A stretch of DNA of 57,431 bases, from positions 1 to 57,431 of the forward strand of contig NZ_PYMJ01000037.1 in assembly GCF_003025615.1 (NCBI RefSeq), given 5' to 3'. The translations under genes and the position numbers were made by a program. This document shows positions 34,927-43,559 of this stretch, piece after piece. Positions within the stretch are counted from its first letter, which is position 1. The number at the start of each line of letters is the position of its first letter. Under the pieces are notes generated by a model. That model saw only the letters and a program-made list of their open reading frames with translations, was not told the origin of the DNA and ran no database searches. The stretch is from Photobacterium frigidiphilum (lineage in GTDB: Bacteria; Pseudomonadota; Gammaproteobacteria; Enterobacterales; Vibrionaceae).

Positions 34927-35790
34927 TTATAAACCTGCTACTTTGGCTATTGGAGCTACTCGCATTTCAGAGTATTCGTCATGAAGGCTTTTTTCTGGTG
35001 CAAACCATGACAATTTATGAGTAAGCTGTGTAACACTGCCAATGATAATTAATGCTGGGCTTTGTGCATGTTCAGCAATGATGTCTAATGTTTGAAGTGA
35101 GCAAGGTAGTACACGTTGCTGCTTGCTTGTACCACGTTCAACAATAGCAACAGGTGTAGAAGGTGACATGCCATTAGCTTCTAATCGACGACGAATTTCA
35201 CCACTTTGGGTTAATCCCATGTAGAACACTAAAGTGTGGTTTGAACGGGCTAATGAGGCCCAATCAATTTGCTCTTTTTCTGATTTTAGGTGGCCCGTTA
35301 TAAATTGTACACTTTGCGCATGATCACGATGAGTTAGTGGAATACCAGCATAAGCCGCACAACCCGCCGCAGCCGTAATACCGGGTACCACTTCAAATGG
35401 AATTTGGTATGGCAGTAATGCTTCTAGTTCTTCACCACCACGACCAAATATAAATGGGTCGCCGCCTTTTAGGCGAACCACCAACTTACCTTTTAATGCT
35501 TGCTCAACCAAAATCTGGTTAATACCCTCTTGCGGTACACAATGGTGTCCTGCACGTTTTCCCACAAAGACTAATTCAGTGCTTTCTGGCGCGAGTGCCA
35601 CAATATCGTTAGAGACAAGTCGGTCATACACGATGACATCGGCTTGTTGAATAAGACGCAGCGCTTTCACGGTTAGCAAATCAGGATCGCCCGGCCCTGC
35701 ACCAACAAGTACGACTTTACCGAGTTGAGTGTTATCACGTTTCTGATTCACTGCTTGGTTTAGCTGACTTACTGTATTGATAGTTGCCAT
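34927..35790 (-). CDS. cobA: Uroporphyrinogen-III C-methyltransferase (SUMT)
   Basis: About 287 residues of the tetrapyrrole methylase family: VVLVGAGPGDPDLLTVKAL near 21 (the GAGPGDPDLLT signature), then VVRLKGGDPFIFGRGGEE near 98, and PGITAAAGCAAYAGIPLTHR near 133. The family SAM-binding elements are all present. It converts uroporphyrinogen III to precorrin-2, the first step to siroheme, the cofactor of NirB. CGGAG upstream supports ATG 35790 rather than the open frame's earlier start. It is last in the nir operon, 44 bp behind nirC, a common arrangement in vibrios. Confidence 0.92.
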   Translation of the reverse strand: MATINTVSQLNQAVNQKRDNTQLGKVVLVGAGPGDPDLLTVKALRLIQQADVIVYDRLVSNDIVALAPESTELVFVGKRAGHHCVPQEGINQILVEQALKGKLVVRLKGGDPFIFGRGGEELEALLPYQIPFEVVPGITAAAGCAAYAGIPLTHRDHAQSVQFITGHLKSEKEQIDWASLARSNHTLVFYMGLTQSGEIRRRLEANGMSPSTPVAIVERGTSKQQRVLPCSLQTLDIIAEHAQSPALIIIGSVTQLTHKLSWFAPEKSLHDEYSEMRVAPIAKVAGL

Positions 35791-35834
35791 TGTATGCTTA
35801 CTCCGCGTCATTATTCGGTATGTTCAGTCTGGTA

Positions 35835-36656
35835 TTAAGCTGTTTGTGTCACATTGTTTGTCTGTTCTTTTTTTGCAGAAGCAAGCAAAGGACGTTGCGC
35901 TTTGGGTGTAGAAAACCAGTAACCCAAGCCTACAAAGACAACACCAGAAATCGTATTACCCACAGTTACCCAAAGTAGATTGTGACCAATGCCTGCTAAT
36001 GTGAAGGCTTCTTTATGTTCACCAAAGTAAGACAGAGCAAAAATAGTCATGTTAGCCACAGAGTGTTCGAAACCTGATGCGATGAAGGCAAGCAAACACC
36101 ACCAGATAGCGATGAATTTTGATGAACCTTCAACACGCTGGCACATCCAAATAGCCAGACAAACTAGCCAATTACATAGAATACCTTTAAACAAAAGTAC
36201 CGACGCTGGGGCGGCTGTTTTTGCCATCGCCACGTTGTTTAATAAGCTGTTGCTATCGGGTAATAATTTACCGCCGCCAGCATAGAAGAACAGTAGGGCA
36301 ACACCGACAGAGCCAATTAAATTACCCATCCACGTTTGAGGTAGTACGCGTAAGGTATCTGCAACAGTGATTTGACCTGTTTTTACACCAAAAGTAAGGA
36401 ACATAGTGTGTCCGGTGTATAGCTCAGAGCCAGCGATAATAACGAGTGTTAAAGCAAGACCAAATGTACTACCCATTACCAGTGAACGGATTGATGGATC
36501 AACCATATTCCCTAATGTGAAAATCAGAATAATACCTAAACCAACATAAGCACCTGCCATGGCAGAGCTTAGCCAAAATCCAAATTTATCCTTATCTGCG
36601 AAATCGACGATACGTGCAGCGGTAGCTGAACATTTCTTGATTGTATCTGCGTACAT
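35835..36656 (-). CDS. nirC: Nitrite transporter NirC (FNT family)
   Basis: 273 residues with six membrane helices of the formate/nitrite channel fold. Seen: GAYVGLGIILIFTLGNMV near 35, then GSELYTGHTMFLTFG near 105 with the omega-loop-type segment. KGILCNWLVCLAIWM near 165 and the HSVANMTIFALSYFGEH block near 208, with the FNT central His in FEHSVANM, also fit. It brings nitrite to cytosolic NirBD and can export it. GGAAG lies eight bases upstream. An attenuator-like hairpin in the 130-bp gap from nirD may set its expression below nirBD. Confidence 0.92.
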   Translation of the reverse strand: MYADTIKKCSATAARIVDFADKDKFGFWLSSAMAGAYVGLGIILIFTLGNMVDPSIRSLVMGSTFGLALTLVIIAGSELYTGHTMFLTFGVKTGQITVADTLRVLPQTWMGNLIGSVGVALLFFYAGGGKLLPDSNSLLNNVAMAKTAAPASVLLFKGILCNWLVCLAIWMCQRVEGSSKFIAIWWCLLAFIASGFEHSVANMTIFALSYFGEHKEAFTLAGIGHNLLWVTVGNTISGVVFVGLGYWFSTPKAQRPLLASAKKEQTNNVTQTA

Positions 36657-36723
36657 GTAGTTCTTCCTTAAGTTAAATCGAAATCTTTTTGGAATAGATA
36701 AAAGAGGTATCCATACTCATTCC

Positions 36724-36767
36724 AAAAAGCAGGGAATCCAAAACAACTGGAGATGCTGAATTCCCTG
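36724..36767 (-). terminator. Partial terminator between nirD and nirC
   Basis: In the operon's direction CAGGGAAT pairs perfectly with ATTCCCTG around a 22-base loop, followed by CTTTTT. It lies between nirD and nirC within the operon, so it probably reduces rather than ends transcription into nirC-cobA. Confidence 0.55.
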
Positions 36768-36786
36768 AATGATGTTTCTAACTATT

Positions 36787-37113
36787 CTATGCTGCGACTT
36801 GCACGTCGCCGTTTTCTACTTGTATCTGGTAGCTTTTTACTGAAACGTCAGCGTTTTCTAAACAACGCCCGTCTTTTAAAGCGAACCGTTGTTTTTTCAA
36901 TGGGCTAGCAACCCAAAGTTCACTATCGTGTTCACAAATTAAACCGCGAGATAACACGTTTGAGCGTGCAAATGGGTCCATGTTGTCGATGGCAAAAAGT
37001 TCTTCTGACGCGTAAGGACGAAAGATAGCAACTTGCTCTCCTTCAACAAGGGCACATACCCCAGTACCTGGCATCAAATCGTCAATTGCACAGACTGAAA
37101 TCCACTGGCTCAT
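36787..37113 (-). CDS. nirD: Nitrite reductase (NADH) small subunit
   Basis: 108 residues with the Rieske-like beta fold of NirD but without the Cys-His pairs that bind a cluster; only the fold remains, as usual in this family. Seen: DDLMPGTGVCALVEGEQVAIF near 10, YASEELFAIDNMDPFARSNVLSRG near 34 and SPLKKQRFALKDGRCLE near 69. It supports NirB in six-electron reduction of nitrite to ammonium. Its ATG overlaps the nirB stop (ATGA) with GGAGG just upstream, inside nirB. Confidence 0.93.
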   Translation of the reverse strand: MSQWISVCAIDDLMPGTGVCALVEGEQVAIFRPYASEELFAIDNMDPFARSNVLSRGLICEHDSELWVASPLKKQRFALKDGRCLENADVSVKSYQIQVENGDVQVAA

Positions 37114-39659
37114 ACTTTTTCCTCCAATGAAATAACGTAGATTGGCGCTTTTTCATTTTCAGTCGCAGGGCGATGTTGTTCACGCTCTGGAACGAAAACG
37201 ACACTGCTATCACGCTCTGAAGAGTTAATGAAATGATTGAAACGTTTCAATTGATTGTCATCTTCAAGCGTTGTTGTCCACTCACACTGGAAGCTCGCAA
37301 TCAGTTTCTCAATATCGGTTTCAAGTTGTGCATTGATGCCTAACTTGTTGTTGATGATCACATCGCGCAGGTATTCGATACCGCCTTCTAAGTTCTCTAG
37401 CCATACCGATGTACGTTGTACCTTATCGGCAGTACGGATATAGAACATCATGTAGCGGTCGATGTATTTAAGCAGGGTGTCTTTATCAAGGTCGGTTGCT
37501 AATAAATCAGCATGGCGAGGTTTCATGCCACCGTTACCACCCACATACATATTCCAACCAGCATCTGTTGCAATGATGCCAAGGTCTTTACCCTGCGCTT
37601 CAGCACATTCACGGGTACAGCCTGATACACCGAACTTCATTTTGTGTGGTGTACGAATACCTTTGTAGCGATTTTCTAGTGCAACACCTAGGGCTGTACT
37701 GTCTTGAACACCAAAGCGGCACCAAGTGCTACCCACACATGTTTTTGCCATGCGAAGGGCTTTTGCATACGCTTGACCTGTTTCAAAACCAGCTGCAATC
37801 AGTTTTTTCCAAATAGCAGGAAGGTCATCTTTGTGTGCACCGAATAAACCAATACGTTGTGCACCCGTAATCTTGGTGTACAAGTTGTAGTCGTTAGCCA
37901 CTTGAGCAACGGCAAGTAATGCTGCTGGTGTGACTTCGCCACCCGCCATACGCGGAATAACAGAGTACGTACCGTCTTTTTGCATGTTGCCAAGGAAGAT
38001 GTCGTGGGTATCTTGCAGTTGCGTATTGTCTTGGGTTAGAACGTAATCGTTCCAGCTAGACGCAAGAATAGAGCCGACGGTTGGCTTACAAACTTCACAG
38101 CCGTAGCCTTTACCGTATTTCTTTAATAATTCGTCGAATGATTTGATTTCTTCAACACGAATTAGGTGGAATAGCTCTTGGCGCGAATATTCAAAGTGCT
38201 CACATAAGTGATTTTTAACTTCGATACCGGCTTTTGCTAGCTCAGCATTCAGTACTTGTGTAATCAGTGGAATACAACCACCACAACCCGTACCCGCACC
38301 CGTTACAGCTTTGATTTCACCTAATGTTGTATGGCCATCTGCAACCGCGGTTGCAATCTTGCCTTTAGTCACATCGAAACATGAACAGATAACGGCTGTT
38401 TCAGGTAATGAGTCAGCGCCCATTGATGGCTTTTCTGCACCAGCGTGAGCGGGCAGAATCAATGTATCTGGATGCTTAGGCAGATCCATATCATTAAGCT
38501 TAAGTTGCAGTAAATTACCGTAATCGGACGTATCACCGACTAATACCGCGCCTAATAACTTTTTACCGTCTTCAGAAACGATGATGCGCTTATACACCTC
38601 TTCGTTTTCATCAAGGTAAACGTAGCTCTTACAGTTAGGTGTACGACCATTCGCATCGCCAATACTGCCTACTTTTACGCCAAGCAATTTTAGCTTCGCG
38701 CTCATGTCTGCGCCTTCGAATGTTTTATCTTCACCAATAAGGTGGCTAACAGCAACTTGTGCCATTTTGTAGCCCGGTGCGACTAAGCCGTAGAACGTTT
38801 CATTCCACGATGCGCATTCACCAATTGCGTAAACATCTTCGTCTGATGTCAGGCAAGTGTTATTGATTGCAATACCACCGCGACGACCTGTTGCCAAGCC
38901 ACATTGCATTGCGAGTTTATCTTGTGGGCGAATACCAGTAGAGAACACGATGAAATCGACTTCTAGCGATGTGCCATCAGCAAAGTTCATGGTGTTGCGT
39001 GCTTCAGTACCTTCTGCCACTATTTCTTTGGTGTTTTTGCCTGTGTGTACTTTCACACCCAGCTTTTCGATCTTGTTACGCAGTTGCTCACCACCTTGGC
39101 GATCAAGCTGTTCAGCCATCAATACGGGAGCAAATTCGATTACATGTGTTTCAACACCCAGTGCTTTTAATGCACCAGCGGCTTCAAGCCCTAGTAAACC
39201 GCCACCAACAACCACGCCACTTTTACTGCGTTTTGCTGTGGCTTCAATGGTCTTTAAATCTTCGATGGTACGGTAAACGAAACAGTCTTTGCCTTCGTTA
39301 CCTTTGATCGGTGGCACCCAAGGATAAGAACCTGTCGCCATGATCAACTTATCGTATTTAATTTCACGACCAGTATTCGAGTAAATGATTTTTTGAGCGC
39401 GGTTGATTGTGATAGCACGTTCACCAATAAGGACATTGATGCCGTGTTTCTCATAGAAGCCTTCTTTTACTAAAGAAAGTTCATCTGCAGTGTGGTGCGA
39501 GAAGTAAGAAGACAGGTGAACCCTGTCATATGCAATGCGTGGTTCTTCACAGAAAACTGTTACTTCAAAATTTTCCATGTCTGCTTTATCGACAAGTTCT
39601 TCGATATAGCGATGGCCGACCATACCGTTACCGATAATTGCCAATCTGACTTTGCTCAT
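37110..39659 (-). CDS. nirB: Nitrite reductase (NADH) large subunit
   Basis: 849 residues in the usual order: FAD/NADH-binding reductase (about 1-400; AIIGNGMVGHRYIEEL at the N-terminus, VVVGGGLLGLEAAGAL near 148), a BFD-like 2Fe-2S segment (CSCF near 425, GCGGC near 457), ferredoxin-like half domains, and the siroheme/4Fe-4S site (CVGSTWCRFG near 640 and CTRECAEAQ near 683, four Cys). It reduces nitrite to ammonium in the cytosol with NADH. Length and all cofactor Cys are intact. First gene of the nirBDC-cobA operon, with a well-formed anaerobic promoter upstream. Assimilatory NasB is the alternative, unlikely with nirC and an FNR box present. Confidence 0.95.
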   Translation of the reverse strand: MSKVRLAIIGNGMVGHRYIEELVDKADMENFEVTVFCEEPRIAYDRVHLSSYFSHHTADELSLVKEGFYEKHGINVLIGERAITINRAQKIIYSNTGREIKYDKLIMATGSYPWVPPIKGNEGKDCFVYRTIEDLKTIEATAKRSKSGVVVGGGLLGLEAAGALKALGVETHVIEFAPVLMAEQLDRQGGEQLRNKIEKLGVKVHTGKNTKEIVAEGTEARNTMNFADGTSLEVDFIVFSTGIRPQDKLAMQCGLATGRRGGIAINNTCLTSDEDVYAIGECASWNETFYGLVAPGYKMAQVAVSHLIGEDKTFEGADMSAKLKLLGVKVGSIGDANGRTPNCKSYVYLDENEEVYKRIIVSEDGKKLLGAVLVGDTSDYGNLLQLKLNDMDLPKHPDTLILPAHAGAEKPSMGADSLPETAVICSCFDVTKGKIATAVADGHTTLGEIKAVTGAGTGCGGCIPLITQVLNAELAKAGIEVKNHLCEHFEYSRQELFHLIRVEEIKSFDELLKKYGKGYGCEVCKPTVGSILASSWNDYVLTQDNTQLQDTHDIFLGNMQKDGTYSVIPRMAGGEVTPAALLAVAQVANDYNLYTKITGAQRIGLFGAHKDDLPAIWKKLIAAGFETGQAYAKALRMAKTCVGSTWCRFGVQDSTALGVALENRYKGIRTPHKMKFGVSGCTRECAEAQGKDLGIIATDAGWNMYVGGNGGMKPRHADLLATDLDKDTLLKYIDRYMMFYIRTADKVQRTSVWLENLEGGIEYLRDVIINNKLGINAQLETDIEKLIASFQCEWTTTLEDDNQLKRFNHFINSSERDSSVVFVPEREQHRPATENEKAPIYVISLEEKV

Positions 39660-39694
39660 AATATCCTCTTAACAAAGGCGTTAAATCTGTTCGC

Positions 39695-39765
39695 ATAATA
39701 ATAAGTCAGCTTGTGAATAAATATGATGTAAATCAACCACACTTTAAAATAACCCTAAAGGGGTA
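39695..39765 (-). promoter_or_regulatory. nir promoter: NarP/NarL box, FNR box and -10
   Basis: An FNR-type box reads ATGAT-GTAA-ATCAA at 39723-39736 (one mismatch from TTGAT-N4-ATCAA). A 7-2-7 NarP/NarL palindrome, TACCCCT-TT-AGGGTTA on the minus strand, lies at 39750-39765 (one mismatch). Their centres are exactly 28 bp apart, the same as the E. coli nir sites at -41.5 and -69.5. A TATTAT -10 at 39695-39700 then falls at -12 to -7 of a predicted start at 39688. Activation by FNR without oxygen and enhancement by nitrate or nitrite is expected. Confidence 0.8.
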
Positions 39766-40086
39766 GCCTTTATTTATCAATGCCTTATGTGTGGTAGTTT
39801 TGTTTTTAGCACGCGATATGTAACTAAATTACATTGAATGTGAACTATTTATGATGAGTTATGAATGATAAATTACTAGCTGTACATAATGTGCGGTTGG
39901 CTGTTTTGTTTGTGGCGAGAAATGGGATGGGAGAGAGTGTCATCACAAAAAACAATGGTTCATTAGATGGAATGACCAACTATGGCTCATTTATCGTTTT
40001 AGGATGTTCCTTTATGAAATAAGGGCTTGCATCTGCGCCTCGATTTGGTAAAACAAAGTATGACCACAAGGAAGCAGGTGTCCAAT

Positions 40087-40329
40087 ATGACGATTGCCAA
40101 TAAATTACTTAGCCCTGCCATTGAAGCTCAAGCAAAAAGGGAAGGGGCACTGAACGCGTTAGAAGCGGTGTATGTAAAAGCCCGGTATGCCAGATTTAAA
40201 AAGGTGAACTGGGGTGGCCGTATCTTCGACGGTATTCAATTTGGTGACGGCAGTTTAATTGCAGTGAAGCCCGGTGCTTTTAATCGGTTAACTTTGGTAT
40301 CGGTTGAACATGAAAGCATGCTTGGGTAG
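40087..40329 (+). CDS. Small protein of unknown function
   Basis: Not recognised. With the ATG at 40087 (AGGTG nine bases upstream) the product is 80 residues; the frame is open for 20 more codons. It has an N-terminal helix (LLSPAIEAQAKREGALNALEAVY), then a basic patch (KARYARFKKVNWGG) and a C-terminal beta-like stretch. No signal peptide, membrane segment or Cys. It is divergent from nirB across 427 bp that hold the nir promoter and little else recognisable. Codon use looks ordinary. A strong hairpin 80 bp after it could be its terminator, which mildly supports a real transcript. Confidence 0.45.
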   Translation: MTIANKLLSPAIEAQAKREGALNALEAVYVKARYARFKKVNWGGRIFDGIQFGDGSLIAVKPGAFNRLTLVSVEHESMLG

Positions 40330-40410
40330 CCTTTTAGTGTAAACCTATTCGCTTAGCTACATCGTGTAATGGCAGATATGCTTACCGATAAATATGATAA
40401 TTCTTATTCT

Positions 40411-40460
40411 GAAGCCCTGATGATGGTGTGAAAACACTGTTATCGGGGCTTTCTTGTTTC
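40411..40460 (+). terminator. Terminator upstream of pnuC
   Basis: GAAGCCC-T-GAT pairs with ATC-G-GGGCTTTC, capped by GTGT-GAAA-ACAC; TTTC and TTGTTTC follow. It probably ends the transcript of the small gene at 40087. It could instead be an attenuator in a pnuC leader, as it lies 130 bp before pnuC. Confidence 0.65.
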
Positions 40461-40589
40461 AATCTTTGATATGTGTCGAGTGTGAGGGGACAAATGTCCT
40501 CTTGCTGTTTTCGTACATTCATTACACTGATAGCCACAACAGCAATACCGCTAAATAATAAAAGTAATAACAATTAGAAGGGATAGAAC

Positions 40590-41336
40590 ATGGATATACT
40601 TGCGTGGTTTGATATCAATAATACTTTGGTGAATATCCCAATTGGTGACGGGTATGCCATGTCATGGATTGAAGCTGTTGGCACCGTTTTTGGCTTACTG
40701 TGTATTTGGTACGCCAGCCAAGAAAAAACCATTAATTACGTGTTTGGTCTGATTAACGTTTCTCTTTTCGCGATCATTTTCTTTCAGATCCAACTCTACG
40801 GCATTCTGATGCTGCAACTGTTTTTCTTCTGCGCCAATATTTATGGTTGGTATGCGTGGACACGTCCTTCCTCGGAAGACGGCGAGATGTTGGAAGTCCG
40901 CTGGCTTAATAAACAAAAAATGGCGTTTACCGCAGCGGTCAGTGTTGCAGCTATCGCTATTATGACGGTGTTTATCGATCCTATTTTCTTTGCTTTAGCC
41001 AATATCAGCGTGGATGTATTGAATACCTTTGGTGCCGATTTAGCGCGTCCTGAGTTGTCGCCAGATGCCTTCCCATTCTGGGATTCAGTAATGACGGTAT
41101 TGTCGATTGTGGCGCAAATCCTAATGACGCGTAAATACGTTGAAAATTGGATGTTGTGGGTAGTGATTAACATGATCAGCGTGTGCATTTATGCGGCACA
41201 AGGTGTGTACGCCCTGTCTATTGAATATGCGATTTTACTGTTCATTGCAGCGAACGGTTCACGTCAGTGGATGAATACAGCGAAGCAAAATCAGCAAAGC
41301 AAGCAACACGATCAGGCGGCTGAGGTAAAAGCATAA
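40590..41336 (+). CDS. pnuC: Nicotinamide riboside transporter PnuC
   Basis: 248 residues with seven to eight membrane helices. PnuC features seen: the EAVGTVFGLLCIWYASQEKTINY segment near 30, GLINVSLFAIIFFQIQLYGILMLQLFF near 52 (with the Q-x-x-LY element of the substrate site), and NIYGWYAWTRP near 84. The C-terminal ENWMLWVVINMISVCIYAAQGVYAL is near 188. It lets nicotinamide riboside cross by facilitated diffusion, trapped by phosphorylation inside. AGAAGGG precedes the ATG. Its TAA overlaps the ATG of the next gene, a nucleoside phosphorylase, suggesting a joint NAD-precursor salvage unit. Confidence 0.9.
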   Translation: MDILAWFDINNTLVNIPIGDGYAMSWIEAVGTVFGLLCIWYASQEKTINYVFGLINVSLFAIIFFQIQLYGILMLQLFFFCANIYGWYAWTRPSSEDGEMLEVRWLNKQKMAFTAAVSVAAIAIMTVFIDPIFFALANISVDVLNTFGADLARPELSPDAFPFWDSVMTVLSIVAQILMTRKYVENWMLWVVINMISVCIYAAQGVYALSIEYAILLFIAANGSRQWMNTAKQNQQSKQHDQAAEVKA

Positions 41337-42091
41337 TGAGTAAACAACCTCACCTTTGTGTTTCGGCAGAGCAAATTGCCAAGCGTGTAATCGTATGTGG
41401 TGAGCCTGATAGGGTTAATCGCATTGCAGCCTTACTGGATGGTGTCGAAATCATTGCTGAAAACCGTGAATACCGTTTGATGAATGGACGATTCAATGAT
41501 CAGCTCGTCACGATTTGCAGTACTGGCATTGGTGCACCGTCAGCCATTATCGCGCTGGAAGAACTTAACTTGTGTGGTGTGAAGCAAGTGATCCGTGTGG
41601 GATCATCGGGCGCACTACAAGTTAATATTGCACTGGGTGATTTGATTGTTGCCGAAGCTGCCGTACGAGACGATGGCGGATCGAAAGCATATGTTTCGAG
41701 TGCTTTTCCAGCATATGCAGACCGTCACCTGATAGCGAAGATGGAAGTTTATTTGAATCGCTCTCTGACAATGCCAAATACCGAGCAACATGTCGGTCAG
41801 GTGCATTACGGTGTGGTACGTTCACATGATAGTTTTTATACCGATAACGAAGCGCAGCTTTGCCAGCATTGGCATGAGAAAGGCGTGCTGGGCGCAGATA
41901 TGGAAACTTCGGCGTTACTGACTGTCGGTAAATTGAGGGGCATGCAAGTAGCGTCGATATTGAATAATGTCGTGCTGTTCGAGCAAGATGTACAAGAAGG
42001 TGTTGGTCACTATGTAAATGCTGATGCCGTGATGATGAATGGTGAACAACGTGCTGCCTTGGCGGCGTTACACGCTCTGTGTAGTGATTGA
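41336..42091 (+). CDS. Nucleoside phosphorylase (uridine/purine phosphorylase family)
   Basis: 251 residues of the PNP/UDP family-1 fold: VIVCGEPDRVNRIAALL near 19 (phosphate-binding G-x-P-x-R), STGIGAPSAIIALEEL near 62, RVGSSGALQ near 86 and the GADMETSALLTVGKLRG block near 184 holding the ribose-binding Met-Glu. It splits a nucleoside with phosphate to base and ribose-1-phosphate. It resembles Udp in length and the MET-x-ALL block. Being translationally coupled to pnuC, its natural substrate may be nicotinamide riboside, which E. coli-type purine phosphorylases can also cleave; that is inference. Confidence 0.82.
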   Translation: MSKQPHLCVSAEQIAKRVIVCGEPDRVNRIAALLDGVEIIAENREYRLMNGRFNDQLVTICSTGIGAPSAIIALEELNLCGVKQVIRVGSSGALQVNIALGDLIVAEAAVRDDGGSKAYVSSAFPAYADRHLIAKMEVYLNRSLTMPNTEQHVGQVHYGVVRSHDSFYTDNEAQLCQHWHEKGVLGADMETSALLTVGKLRGMQVASILNNVVLFEQDVQEGVGHYVNADAVMMNGEQRAALAALHALCSD

Positions 42092-42166
42092 GTAACCCAC
42101 TAACATTATTACGTTTTCTTCTGTGTTTCAGGCTGTATTTAGAAGTTCGGATATAGAATTCCACCT

Positions 42167-42211
42167 GAAAGCCCAGCATGTATTTCTATTAACATGTGTG
42201 GGCTTTCTTAA
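42167..42211 (+). terminator. Terminator of the pnuC-phosphorylase operon
   Basis: GAAAGCCCA pairs with TGGGCTTTC, and inside it CATGT pairs with ACATG, with a 10-base loop; TTA and an AT-rich tail follow. It lies 75 bp past the stop codon. Confidence 0.75.
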
Positions 42212-42335
42212 TTTAAATAACCTTGTTTTTAGAAAAGCCTGTTGCACTTATTGCTTAAATCCAGCGCGAATTATGATGTTTAGGTATAATATGTAAGCCA
42301 ATAATTGCTCGTGAATATGTTGGAAGCCCAACGCT

Positions 42336-43016
42336 ATGCAGATTAAGCCCTATCAGCAAGGACGTTTCACGCGTCACCTTGAAAAACTTTATCCCGCCTT
42401 TAAAGCTGCGTTTTATCAATGCCAAACGCATCAGCAGTTCCTATGTGCTGGCGATGAAATTTTGCGTCAGGGACAAACGTTAGAGTACTTGTATGTGGTA
42501 TCGGTCGGGCGTGTCTCAATGAATATTGCCGCAATGAATGGGCGTCGTTTTCAATTGGGGGAGATCGATTGTGATCATCATATCTTTGGTGAAATGGAAT
42601 TTTTCAGTGATACCCCTTGCCAGTGGAGTGTGGTGGCAGAAGAAGATCTCGATGTTGATATTATCTGTTTGCAAGCATTGACGACATTGTTGATTGAGCG
42701 ACCTGAGTTTCAAGTGTTTTTCTCCAGCGCACTGGCTGCGGATTATCAAGACTCGTTAGATATCTATACCCATAGGTTATTGCATCCGATTACTTATAAT
42801 ATCGCTTACGATTTGTGGCATCGCAGCCAAGTGAATGTGATGCTTGGCAACTTCGATAAAGTGACGTTGGAAGCTGAACGGTTTGGCACTTCTAGCCGCG
42901 TTTATCGTCGCGCAGTAAAAGAACTGATAGAGAAAGGATTAATAGAAAAAGAGGGTGCGGAAATTTCAATAGTCAGTCTTTCAGCATTAAAAACCTTTAT
43001 TGACCATTATGATTAG
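42336..43016 (+). CDS. Crp/Fnr-family transcriptional regulator
   Basis: 226 residues. An N-terminal cyclic-nucleotide-binding-type beta barrel (about 15-125: FLCAGDEILRQGQTLEYLYVV, IFGEMEFFSD with the GE-x-x-F element) precedes a C-terminal winged helix (about 150-215: KVTLEAERFGTSSRVYRRAVKELIEKGLIEKEG). The R-E-x-S motif that binds cAMP in Crp is not evident, and no Cys ligands typical of FNR appear at the N-terminus, so the signal is unknown. It resembles the YeiL-type members. It follows the pnuC operon in the same direction but behind a terminator, so a link to NAD salvage is only possible. Confidence 0.8.
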   Translation: MQIKPYQQGRFTRHLEKLYPAFKAAFYQCQTHQQFLCAGDEILRQGQTLEYLYVVSVGRVSMNIAAMNGRRFQLGEIDCDHHIFGEMEFFSDTPCQWSVVAEEDLDVDIICLQALTTLLIERPEFQVFFSSALAADYQDSLDIYTHRLLHPITYNIAYDLWHRSQVNVMLGNFDKVTLEAERFGTSSRVYRRAVKELIEKGLIEKEGAEISIVSLSALKTFIDHYD

Positions 43017-43186
43017 CAGTAAATTTCACGTATTTATAACAAATTATTGTAAAATAATCATTGTGCTTTAGTGCGAAGTTTATTATTTTGCTCAGTGACC
43101 GATTTACTGTTCTGACCGGAGCAGTGTAGATGGCAGAATACCTGTCATTGGAAAATAGGGATTACATCGTTTTTGGAGTACGATAA

Positions 43187-43366
43187 ATGAAACACATTTC
43201 TGCTGTGCTGCAGTTAATGCCAGCAAGCATACTACATGCAATATCCGCCGCTATACGTTCGGGATCGACCCGTATTGCTTCACGCACCCACGTCTATCTT
43301 TCCTATACCTCAAGCCGATTTATGGGCTTTTTTGCTTTTTCAGGTTTTAGTGCTTTTCGATTTTAA
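43187..43366 (+). CDS. 59-residue ORF, Phe-rich end, possible leader peptide
   Basis: It opens with ATG (TTGGAG eight bases upstream). The product starts MKHI, like E. coli PheL, and ends RFMGFFAFSGFSAFRF, seven Phe in the last 16 residues; two Tyr lie just before. It lies 193 bp upstream of an aromatic amino-acid permease. A weak hairpin (AAGCC/GGCTT, 43312-43329) followed by a T-run overlaps its end, so it could be a translated attenuator. The Phe richness may partly come from that T-run. Otherwise it may be an untranslated small RNA ending at about 43340. Confidence 0.4.
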   Translation: MKHISAVLQLMPASILHAISAAIRSGSTRIASRTHVYLSYTSSRFMGFFAFSGFSAFRF

Positions 43367-43559
43367 TCCTGAAATTTCAATCTATTAAGACATCTTCATT
43401 CGTTACACCTTTTTCAATTTGATTGCAGTACATGATGAATACTCTTTTATATCAAAGTCTATCATGTCCGGAATTCGCACAACTGACCGAGTATTGCGTA
43501 CCTTATCTGCAAGCAATGGGGTGTAAACAAGTAACAATTTAGGTATAGGTAAATATATT

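Noticed and set aside
40382..40573. 63-codon minus-strand frame with a hydrophobic N-terminus upstream of pnuC
   Set aside because: It starts with TTG without a ribosome-binding site and runs through the strong hairpin at 40411-40454.
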